Source of the DNA: Scybalocola_A sp900557175
GTDB taxonomy: Bacteria; Bacillota; Clostridia; Lachnospirales; Lachnospiraceae
Assembly: GCA_937890745.1 (NCBI GenBank)
Contig: CALADH010000086.1
Location: 1-12,580, forward strand
DNA: 12,580 nucleotides
Reading direction: 5' to 3'
Shown here in pieces: positions 6,668 to 12,580 of the stretch. Position numbers and translations under genes: made by a program. The number at the start of each line of letters is the position of its first letter. The first letter of the stretch is position 1. The notes below the pieces were generated by a model. It made no database searches, had not been told where the DNA came from, and saw only the letters and a list, made by a program, of their open reading frames with translations.

Positions 6668-6696
6668 TTGTGACAAATATGCATCACTGCTATAAT
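6668..6696 (+). promoter_or_regulatory. Promoter of the small plus-strand gene
   Basis: An extended -10, TGCTATAAT (6688-6696), has a perfect TATAAT. It is preceded at 17 bases by TTGTGA (6668-6673), which matches the -35 consensus at 4 of 6 positions. The predicted start is near 6703, giving a leader of about 63 bases. It is back-to-back with the SOS-type promoter, whose -35 ends 17 bases away. The nearest LexA box is about 60 bases upstream of the start, too far for simple steric repression. Confidence 0.7.
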
Positions 6697-6765
6697 AGGC
6701 GTATAAATAAATGACACATTTTGAATTTATTTTTAAATTTACACACTATTATTGGAGGGAAAGAT

Positions 6766-7008
6766 TTGAAATATATTTTCAGTATTAAAAATGTCCATAT
6801 GTATTGTTATCTTCTTACTATAAAAGACGAGAAAAACACATATAAAGCTATCGTTGAATCGGCTCCTTTAGAAAAAGAAACGATGTTAATATGGTTGGAG
6901 GATTTTAATTTTCCATCATACGAAATTGATACTATAAAAGGAGAAATCGAAAAATATTTTGCCATGAAAAATACATATTGCATTTTTGAATCCGGGAAAA
7001 GAATATAA
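6766..7008 (+). CDS. Small AT-rich orphan protein of 80 residues, function unknown
   Basis: Translation most likely begins at TTG (6766-6768), because GGAGGG (6754-6759) sits 6 bases upstream. A TTG 45 bases earlier has no ribosome binding site. The product is small and soluble, without a signal peptide. It has alternating hydrophobic strands at the N-terminus (KYIFSIKNVHMYCYLLTI), then an acidic, helix-prone middle (EIDTIKGEIEKYF) and a basic end. I do not recognise the family. The coding DNA is visibly richer in A+T than the genes on both sides, which hints at recent acquisition or weak constraint. A good promoter and ribosome binding site support real expression. It stands alone between the repair operon and the end of the ribF operon, and is convergent with ribF. 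Confidence 0.7.
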   Translation: MKYIFSIKNVHMYCYLLTIKDEKNTYKAIVESAPLEKETMLIWLEDFNFPSYEIDTIKGEIEKYFAMKNTYCIFESGKRI

Positions 7009-7020
7009 AAAGTTACAAAA

Positions 7021-7057
7021 TAAGGGTGAATGTCCCTGTTGAAGACTTTCACCCTTA
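7021..7057 (-). terminator. Intrinsic terminator at the end of the infB-ribF operon
   Basis: Perfect 10-base arms TAAGGGTGAA (7021-7030) and TTCACCCTTA (7048-7057) enclose a 17-base loop. Read on the minus strand, the hairpin lies 47 bases after the ribF stop and is followed by TTTTG and then a second T-run. On the plus strand no T-run follows at once, so it ends the small gene's transcript less clearly. Confidence 0.75.
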
Positions 7058-7104
7058 CTGATTATAAATACTATTTGTAATTTTTCTTTTCCGCCGATAC
7101 GTTT

Positions 7105-8076
7105 TTAGAACTGCACATCTTCCCGTCCTTTAAAATATTCCACAGCGCTTTCCCCGTCCTGATGCATCTGATTTTTCAGCGCTTCAATCGTATCAAATTT
7201 CATCTCCGGACGCTGATAATGATAAAGCATGACTTCGATATCTCTGCCGTATAAATCGTCGTTAAAATCATACACATACGTTTCAACGCGGCGGCTGCCG
7301 TTATCTGCCACCGTCGGATTGCAGCCGATATTTGTCACTGACGGATATACTTTATTATATACCTTTGTTTTTGATACATAAACGCCATTTGGCGGCAAAA
7401 GCTTGATTGACGGCGTTACAATATTGGCTGTCGGCATTCCGATTGTTCTGCCGATGCGCCGGCCGTGAATCACCTCGCCGTAAATCATAAACGGTCTTCC
7501 GAGGAATTTATTGGCCGTCTCAATATCACCCGCTGCGAGCATTTTCCGTATAAGCGTAGCGCCGATTTCCCGTGTCTGCGCCTCAGAATTGCCGTCAGTG
7601 TCTGCCGGAATTGTATCACATATTTTACGGCATATGTCTGCCTTATAACCAAGCAGCGGCGACATACTTTCAAGAAGTACTGTATCGCCCATCCGCTTTC
7701 TTCCAAATCTAAAATCCTCACCGACAACGACAAAGCGGGCGCCAAGCTCATCTACAAGCACATTTTTCACAAAATCCGCCGGTTCCATTGCCGCCGTCTC
7801 TTTTGTAAAAGGATATTCAATAAGAACATCCACACCGAGACGTTCGGCAATCATGCGCCGCTCCTCATAAGTATAAATCAGATTTTGCTCCTTATCACCA
7901 AAAAGGCTGTTTGGATGATAGTCAAAAGTAAATACAACTGAGAGCATTCCTTTTGATTTATAATGATTAATCTGATTAATCAGCACCTGATGTCCTCTGT
8001 GAAGTCCGTCAAACTTGCCGAGCGCCACCGCTGTATTTGTTAATTTAAAATCCTTTGTCCCTGAAATGTAAATCAT
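7105..8076 (-). CDS. ribF: Bifunctional riboflavin kinase / FMN adenylyltransferase
   Basis: This 323-residue protein, the normal size for bacterial RibF, phosphorylates riboflavin to FMN and adenylylates FMN to FAD in the cytoplasm. The N-terminal adenylyltransferase domain (about 1-185) shows the nucleotidyltransferase motif GKFDGLHRGH at 20-29 and IGATLIRKML at 171-180. The C-terminal kinase domain (about 190-320) shows the flavin/ATP loop GMPTAN at 213-218 and the VETYVYDF segment with the presumed catalytic E265. The start ATG has GTAGGAG 9 bases upstream, which overlaps the stop codon of truB; the two genes are 12 bases apart. It is the last gene of the operon. In many Firmicutes rpsO follows ribF; here a terminator and an unrelated convergent small gene follow instead. 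Confidence 0.97.
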   Translation of the reverse strand: MIYISGTKDFKLTNTAVALGKFDGLHRGHQVLINQINHYKSKGMLSVVFTFDYHPNSLFGDKEQNLIYTYEERRMIAERLGVDVLIEYPFTKETAAMEPADFVKNVLVDELGARFVVVGEDFRFGRKRMGDTVLLESMSPLLGYKADICRKICDTIPADTDGNSEAQTREIGATLIRKMLAAGDIETANKFLGRPFMIYGEVIHGRRIGRTIGMPTANIVTPSIKLLPPNGVYVSKTKVYNKVYPSVTNIGCNPTVADNGSRRVETYVYDFNDDLYGRDIEVMLYHYQRPEMKFDTIEALKNQMHQDGESAVEYFKGREDVQF

Positions 8077-8088
8077 GGCAACCGACTC

Positions 8089-9048
8089 CTACAAAAACAT
8101 TTTAACTGTCTTAAACAGTTTCTTCTTTTCTGAATACGCATAAATGGCGATAAAACAGCCGTCAACATCATACACACGAAACCAGCTGCCGTCAGAAAGC
8201 ACCGGCGCTGTTTTTGATTCACAGACAGCCTGAGACTCCGTAAGCATTTCCACATCAGAAACTGCCAGTGGATTGCCGTTATGTAAAAGGCGGCTGGCCG
8301 TATCCTTTACACGCACTGCCGGATATTCTAAAAGCATATCATCAACAGCAATCACATGTGCCTTTATATCGTCTGCAGCAGCAAGCGTTTCGATTTCCGA
8401 TAATGTAAGTGCCGAAGAAAGTTCAAAGCGGCCGACTTTAAGGCGCACAAGCGATGCCATACAGCCGCCTGTGCCCAGACGCTCACCGATATCATGGCAG
8501 AGTGTCCGTATATAGGTTCCCTTTGAACAGTGGACACGCATCGTCACATCAATTGTCCCACACGTCTTATTTTCATTAATATCACTGATTGTAATATCAA
8601 AAATATGCACCCGGCGGGCGCTGCGCTCAATTTCTTTCCCTTCTCTTGCAAGCTCATAAAGCTTCTTTCCGCCGACCTTAATTGCCGAATACATTGGCGG
8701 AAGCTGGTCGTAATCGCCGACAAAGCTTAAAGCAGCCTCCTCAATGGCCTCCTTTGACAATACAGTAAAATCGGCCGGCGTTTTATGAAGCACTGTGCCG
8801 GAAATATCCTGCGTATCCGTTGTCTCACCGAGACGCATAACTGCCTCATAGACTTTATCTTTATCCGCAATCATATCGCAAAGCTTCGTGGCCTTGCCGA
8901 GGCATACCGGAAGCACGCCGACCGCATCCGGATCCAGCGTGCCTGTATGTCCTATCTTTTTCTGTTTTAAAATACCGCGGAGCTTTGCCACAACATCGTG
9001 GGATGTAAAGCCCTTTTCCTTACAGACATTAATCATTCCGTCAATCAT
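8089..9048 (-). CDS. truB: tRNA pseudouridine-55 synthase
   Basis: This 319-residue TruB isomerises U55 in the T-arm of tRNAs. The catalytic aspartate is D39 in GHTGTLDPDAVGVLPV (33-48). Further family segments are LPPMYSAIKVGGKKLYELAREG and GTYIRTLCHDIGERLGTGG. A small C-terminal PUA-like domain follows (from about residue 245). The first codon overlaps the end of nrnA by 8 bases. The GGGGAG upstream is rather far (13 bases), so translation may depend on coupling to nrnA. An in-frame ATG at codon 5 is an alternative start. Confidence 0.96.
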   Translation of the reverse strand: MIDGMINVCKEKGFTSHDVVAKLRGILKQKKIGHTGTLDPDAVGVLPVCLGKATKLCDMIADKDKVYEAVMRLGETTDTQDISGTVLHKTPADFTVLSKEAIEEAALSFVGDYDQLPPMYSAIKVGGKKLYELAREGKEIERSARRVHIFDITISDINENKTCGTIDVTMRVHCSKGTYIRTLCHDIGERLGTGGCMASLVRLKVGRFELSSALTLSEIETLAAADDIKAHVIAVDDMLLEYPAVRVKDTASRLLHNGNPLAVSDVEMLTESQAVCESKTAPVLSDGSWFRVYDVDGCFIAIYAYSEKKKLFKTVKMFL

Positions 9049-10003
9049 TGTTTTTAAGCTGCTCCCCTATTCTCTCAATTATCTGTACAAGCGTCTCGTC
9101 GGCATCTGCATAAACCGTGGCGCCCGCCGCCTTAATATGGCCGCCGCCGCCAAGACTTACAGCAATTTCAGACACATTGACTTTATCCTTTGCACGCATA
9201 CTTACCTTGAAGCTTCCGTCTTTGCCTTCTGTCATAAGAATTGCGGCTTCTGTGCCCTTTGTCAGTCTGAGCTGGTCGATGACACCTTCCAGATCACTTG
9301 ATACAGCGCCATATTTTGACAAAAGCGCCTGTGGCACCTTTGCAGCAATCACACGGCCGTCAAGATAAAGCCGGCTCTCCAAGAGACATTCACCAAGAAG
9401 CTTATTTTGCATATATGTCTTTTCATAAAAGACCTCATCCATCATCTTCTCTGTATGCACACCTTTTGAAATAAGACGGCCTGCCACAGTCATCGTATGC
9501 TCCGATGTATTTGTATGCTTAAAACAGCCGGTATCACACATAATGCCCATGTAAAGTGCCTTAGCGCACTCTGAGCCGACTTTATCCATATCAAACAGAT
9601 CCGAGAGCACCTCGCATGTCGAACTTGCCTCAGGACAGATGACATCTTCATCCGCAAAGCCTGTATTGCTTATATGATGATCGATGCAGAGCGTCTTTTT
9701 TGCATGATCAAAATATTTTGCAAATGCACCGAGACGCTCTCTGTCGCCACAGTCAAGGACAACAAACAAATCAAAGATTTCATCGCTCTCACTGTCGGAA
9801 ACAATATTTTCTGTACCGTCAAGCACTTTATAGCTGTCTGCCACAGGCTCTAAAAAAACAACCGCCTTTGTATCTGCATAATTATCTTTAATATAGTGAT
9901 ACAATGCCATACATGAACCGACGCAGTCGCCGTCAGAGCGGACGTGGCCGGATACAGCCACAGTCTTCGCTTTGCAAAGAGCCTCCAAAAGTTTATTCTT
10001 CAT
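9041..10003 (-). CDS. nrnA: Bifunctional oligoribonuclease / pAp phosphatase, DHH-DHHA1 family
   Basis: NrnA-type phosphoesterases degrade 2-5 nt RNA fragments and dephosphorylate 3'-phosphoadenosine-5'-phosphate, using manganese. From the chosen ATG the protein has 320 residues. Metal ligands include H20, D24 and D26 in GHVRSDGDCVGS, D84/D87 in VLDCGD, the DHH triad at 108-110 and D157 in GIMCDTG. The C-terminal DHHA1 substrate-binding domain has the GGGGHIKAAG loop at about 285-294. A GTG three codons earlier (10012) is in frame, but it lies only 2 bases after AAAGGA, too close for that site to serve it, so the ATG is preferred. The gene overlaps the end of rbfA by 11 bases and the start of truB by 8, giving strong translational coupling. 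Confidence 0.93.
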   Translation of the reverse strand: MKNKLLEALCKAKTVAVSGHVRSDGDCVGSCMALYHYIKDNYADTKAVVFLEPVADSYKVLDGTENIVSDSESDEIFDLFVVLDCGDRERLGAFAKYFDHAKKTLCIDHHISNTGFADEDVICPEASSTCEVLSDLFDMDKVGSECAKALYMGIMCDTGCFKHTNTSEHTMTVAGRLISKGVHTEKMMDEVFYEKTYMQNKLLGECLLESRLYLDGRVIAAKVPQALLSKYGAVSSDLEGVIDQLRLTKGTEAAILMTEGKDGSFKVSMRAKDKVNVSEIAVSLGGGGHIKAAGATVYADADETLVQIIERIGEQLKNND

Positions 10004-10373
10004 CGCTCTCACTGTCCTTTAAGTCTTTTGTCACATCATCAATAAGCTTTGACATATTTACACCGTACTCAATGGACTGGTCAAGACAAAATGTAATTTC
10101 CGGCGTATGGCGCAGATTTACAGAGCGTGCCAGCTCCTTGCGGATATAGCCGACAGCACTTTTTAAGCCCTCGACCGTATCCTCCTGCGCTTTTTTATCC
10201 CCAAGCACACTGATATATGCCTTGCAGTATTTAAGGTCCGGTGTAACCTCAACAGAAACAACACTCGTCATCGGGCTGATTCTCGGATCTTTAATTTCCC
10301 TCGAAATAATACGGCTTAATTCTTTTAAAACTTCCCCATTAATTCTCGTATTTTTAATACTGTTCTTTCTCAT
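9993..10373 (-). CDS. rbfA: 30S ribosome-binding factor A
   Basis: This 126-residue protein has the single KH-like domain of RbfA, which binds the immature 30S subunit near the 16S rRNA 5' helix and aids late maturation and cold growth. Recognisable segments are the N-terminal RINGEVLKELSRIISREIKDPRI, then VSVEVTPDLKYCKAYISVLG, and the final strand LRHTPEITFCLDQSIEYG. The C-terminus is short and acidic (DSESDEE). The start ATG has GGAG 6 bases upstream, and the gene follows infB by 24 bases. Confidence 0.96.
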   Translation of the reverse strand: MRKNSIKNTRINGEVLKELSRIISREIKDPRISPMTSVVSVEVTPDLKYCKAYISVLGDKKAQEDTVEGLKSAVGYIRKELARSVNLRHTPEITFCLDQSIEYGVNMSKLIDDVTKDLKDSESDEE

Positions 10374-10397
10374 ATCTTACTCCAATCCGGCGATTGT

Positions 10398-12580
10398 TTA
10401 TCTTTCAACTTCTTCCATGACAAACATTTCAATCTTATCGCCCTCTTTGATGTCATTATATTTTTCAAAGGACATACCGCACTCATAACCGGCATTGACT
10501 TCCTTCACGTCATCTTTAAAACGTTTTAAGGATGCAAGCTCACCTTCATGAATCACGATATTATCTCTTAACAGACGTGCTTTACAGCCTCTTAAAACTT
10601 TACCGTCAAGCACATAGCCGCCGATAATTGTACCGACGCCGGATACTTTGTATGTCTGACGCACTTCCGCGTGACCGATAATACGTTCCTCGAATGTCGG
10701 ATCCAGAAGGCCTTTCATTGCCGCTTCCACGTCCTCAATCGCGTTATAAATAACTCTGTAAAGACGGACATCCACATTTTCCTGTTCCGCAATCTGCTTT
10801 GCTGTATTATCCGGGCGCACATTAAAGCCGATAATAATCGCATTTGAAGCAGAAGCAAGTGTTACGTCAGATTCATTAATTGCACCGACACCGCCGTGGA
10901 TAACCTTTACGGCAACCTCATCATTTGAAAGCTTCACAAGACTCTGTTTTACAGCCTCTACCGAGCCCTGGACATCGGCCTTGACAACAATATTCAAATC
11001 TTTAATCTGTCCGGCCTGAATCTGGTCAAAAAGACCGTCAAGAGACAGCTTGGATTTTGTATCGGCAAGCATCTTCTCACGATTATTTGCAATAAATGTT
11101 TCTGCAAAAGCACGGGCTTCTTTCTCTGAATCTGTTGCGACAAATACTTCGCCGGCTAAAGGCACATCATTCAGGCCTAAAATTTCAACCGGCGTTGAAG
11201 GGCCTGCCTTCTTCACGCGGCGTCCCTTATCATCGATCATTGCACGGACACGGCCGTAAGCTGTGCCGACTGCGATTGTATCGCCCACATTTAAAGTACC
11301 TTTCTGAACAAGCACCGTCGCTACAGAACCGCGGCCCTTATCAAGCTTCGCCTCAATGACAAGGCCTCTCGCATTTCTGTTCGGATTTGCTTTAAGCTCG
11401 CGCATCTCTGCCACAAGTAAAATCATATCCAAAAGTTCAGGCAGACCTTCTCTTGTATGTGCAGATACAGGCACCATAATTGTATCGCCGCCCCAGTCTT
11501 CTGCAATAAGGCCGTACTCTGTCAGCTCCTGTTTTACGCGGTCAATATTGGCACTTGGTTTATCAATTTTATTAATAGCAACAATAATTTCGATTTCTGC
11601 AGCCTTTGCATGGTTGATTGCTTCAATTGTCTGCGGCATAACACCGTCGTCTGCGGCAACAACTAAAATTGCAATATCCGTTGCAAGCGCACCTCTTAAA
11701 CGCATTGCCGTAAATGCTTCATGTCCCGGTGTATCAAGGAATGTAATTTTCTGTCCGTTGACATCAACAACATAAGCACCGATATGCTGTGTAATACCGC
11801 CGGCTTCACCTGTTGTAACACTTGTCTTACGAATTGCGTCAAGGATCGATGTCTTACCATGGTCAACGTGTCCCATAACACATACAACCGGCGGTCTTGA
11901 CTTCAAATCAGCTTCGCTTTCCTCGTCTTCTTTTAAAAGTTCTTCAATTACATCGACAACAACTTCATGCTCACACAAAATATCATATTCAAGTGCGATT
12001 TCTTCTGCTTCTTCATAAGAAATCTCTGTATTTAATGTCACAATCTTTCCTGCCATAAAAAGCTTCTTAATGATTTCTGACGGAGAAATCTTCATCTTAT
12101 CACCAAGCTCTTTTAATGTAATTGTATCCGGCAGTTCAATATTTGTCACCTTTTCAACAACCGGCTTCGGCTTTGCTGTCGGCGGTGTCAGAGGCTTCTT
12201 TGAAAGCTGGAAGCTCTTTGAGCCTTTCTTTTCATTATCTCTGTCCCTGTTGTTTTTATCCTTTGAACCTTTATCCTTAAAGTTTCGGCGTGTCTCTCTC
12301 GTTGAGTCTTTTGTGACAACAACTTCCTTTGAAATTGCACTGTCTAAATTAAACTTGGCATCTTTATCGCGTCCTCTGCTGCGGTTATCTTTGCTGCCGC
12401 GGTTATCTCTGTTATCTCTGCTGCCGCCGTCTCTGCTTCCTCCGAAGTTTCTGTTGCCGTCGCGGTTTCCGCGGTTATCTCTGTTATCTCTGCTGCCGCC
12501 GTCTCTGCTTCCTCCGAAGCTTCTATTGCCGTCGCGGTTTCCGCGGTTATCTCTGTTATCTCTGCTGCCGCCGTCTCTGC
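10398..12580 (-). CDS. infB: Translation initiation factor IF-2 (5' end beyond the window)
   Basis: IF-2 is the GTPase that brings fMet-tRNA to the 30S subunit and promotes subunit joining. The reading frame is open from base 12578 to the stop, giving 726 visible residues; the true start lies outside. Residues 1-143 are a disordered, Arg/Asp/Asn/Gly/Ser-rich linker with tandem 24-residue repeats (about 1-61), then a Lys-rich stretch. An IF2_N domain follows (about 144-206). The G domain shows GHVDHGKT (236-243), DTPGHE (282-287), NKID (336-339) and a downstream SAH motif. The beta-barrel, IF2 domain 3 and C-terminal initiator-tRNA-binding domain complete the protein, which ends in MFVMEEVER. 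A GTG at 12149 in frame is not the start, because homology and open frame continue upstream. It is followed by rbfA, as in most bacteria. Confidence 0.97.
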   Translation of the reverse strand, partial: RDGGSRDNRDNRGNRDGNRSFGGSRDGGSRDNRDNRGNRDGNRNFGGSRDGGSRDNRDNRGSKDNRSRGRDKDAKFNLDSAISKEVVVTKDSTRETRRNFKDKGSKDKNNRDRDNEKKGSKSFQLSKKPLTPPTAKPKPVVEKVTNIELPDTITLKELGDKMKISPSEIIKKLFMAGKIVTLNTEISYEEAEEIALEYDILCEHEVVVDVIEELLKEDEESEADLKSRPPVVCVMGHVDHGKTSILDAIRKTSVTTGEAGGITQHIGAYVVDVNGQKITFLDTPGHEAFTAMRLRGALATDIAILVVAADDGVMPQTIEAINHAKAAEIEIIVAINKIDKPSANIDRVKQELTEYGLIAEDWGGDTIMVPVSAHTREGLPELLDMILLVAEMRELKANPNRNARGLVIEAKLDKGRGSVATVLVQKGTLNVGDTIAVGTAYGRVRAMIDDKGRRVKKAGPSTPVEILGLNDVPLAGEVFVATDSEKEARAFAETFIANNREKMLADTKSKLSLDGLFDQIQAGQIKDLNIVVKADVQGSVEAVKQSLVKLSNDEVAVKVIHGGVGAINESDVTLASASNAIIIGFNVRPDNTAKQIAEQENVDVRLYRVIYNAIEDVEAAMKGLLDPTFEERIIGHAEVRQTYKVSGVGTIIGGYVLDGKVLRGCKARLLRDNIVIHEGELASLKRFKDDVKEVNAGYECGMSFEKYNDIKEGDKIEMFVMEEVER
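12396..12578 (-). repeat. 72-bp tandem repeat within the infB linker
   Basis: Two full copies (12507-12578 and 12435-12506) differ at only two bases, and a third partial copy (12396-12434) keeps the first 39 bases apart from its final base. Each unit encodes 24 residues beginning RDGGSRDNRDNRG and ending in SFGGS or NFGGS. The array runs off the window, so the total copy number is unknown. Confidence 0.92.

Noticed and set aside
6369..6695. Plus-strand open frame of 108 codons covering the LexA boxes
   Set aside because: It is antisense to the radical SAM gene and spans its promoter and operators. It has no ribosome binding site or recognisable protein.
11356..11775. Plus-strand open frame of 139 codons within infB
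   Set aside because: It is antisense to the highly conserved IF-2 G domain, so the open frame is a by-product of codon bias.
12147..12149. In-frame GTG as the start of infB
   Set aside because: The frame stays open to the window edge, the upstream residues form a typical IF-2 linker, and no properly spaced ribosome binding site precedes this codon.
12396..12578. CRISPR array or non-coding satellite suggested by regular repeats
   Set aside because: The repeats are contiguous without unique spacers, keep the reading frame, and encode a repeated peptide within infB.

Overview
The window looks like chromosomal DNA of a low-to-mid GC Gram-positive bacterium of the class Clostridia, most likely a Lachnospiraceae member. 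The evidence is strong GGAGG-type ribosome binding sites, the infB-rbfA-nrnA-truB-ribF gene order, a GAAC-N4-GTTC (Bacillus/Clostridium type) LexA box, an MsmK/UgpC-type sugar ABC ATPase, and a long Arg/Gly/Asn/Asp-rich repeat linker in IF-2. The family assignment is inference; the sequence alone does not name a species. I see no rRNA, tRNA, insertion sequence, prophage or CRISPR array.

Layout: (1) Positions 1-262 hold the 5' end of a sugar ABC transporter ATPase gene on the minus strand. (2) An AT-rich divergent intergenic region (263-726) leads into a plus-strand M32 metallocarboxypeptidase (727-2229). A strong bidirectional terminator (2244-2294) closes this gene. (3) A minus-strand pair, maf (nucleotide pyrophosphatase) followed by an uncharacterised 426-residue protein, occupies 2293-4182. 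(4) A minus-strand two-gene operon (4329 to about 6580) encodes a putative DNA repair/modification radical SAM protein and its DUF4130-type partner. The genes overlap by an ATGA junction. (5) A compact regulatory region (about 6600-6700) has back-to-back promoters, followed by an AT-rich 80-residue orphan gene on the plus strand (6766-7008). (6) A tightly packed minus-strand translation/RNA operon, infB (partial)-rbfA-nrnA-truB-ribF, fills 7105 to the end of the window and ends in a hairpin terminator.

The most interesting part is region 4. The sigma-A promoter of the radical SAM operon (TTTACA-17-TATAAT) carries a core-perfect LexA box inside its spacer and a second, near-perfect box over the predicted transcription start. 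The radical SAM protein also ends in QLSLF, the consensus pentapeptide for binding the DnaN sliding clamp. Together with the helix-hairpin-helix motif, this supports a damage-inducible, replication-clamp-associated DNA repair system whose chemistry is, to my knowledge, undescribed.

The translation operon is otherwise conventional. IF-2 recruits initiator tRNA, RbfA matures the 30S subunit, NrnA degrades nanoRNA and pAp, TruB makes tRNA pseudouridine-55, and RibF makes FMN and FAD. Its one unusual element is a 72-bp near-identical tandem repeat coding for a disordered IF-2 linker.
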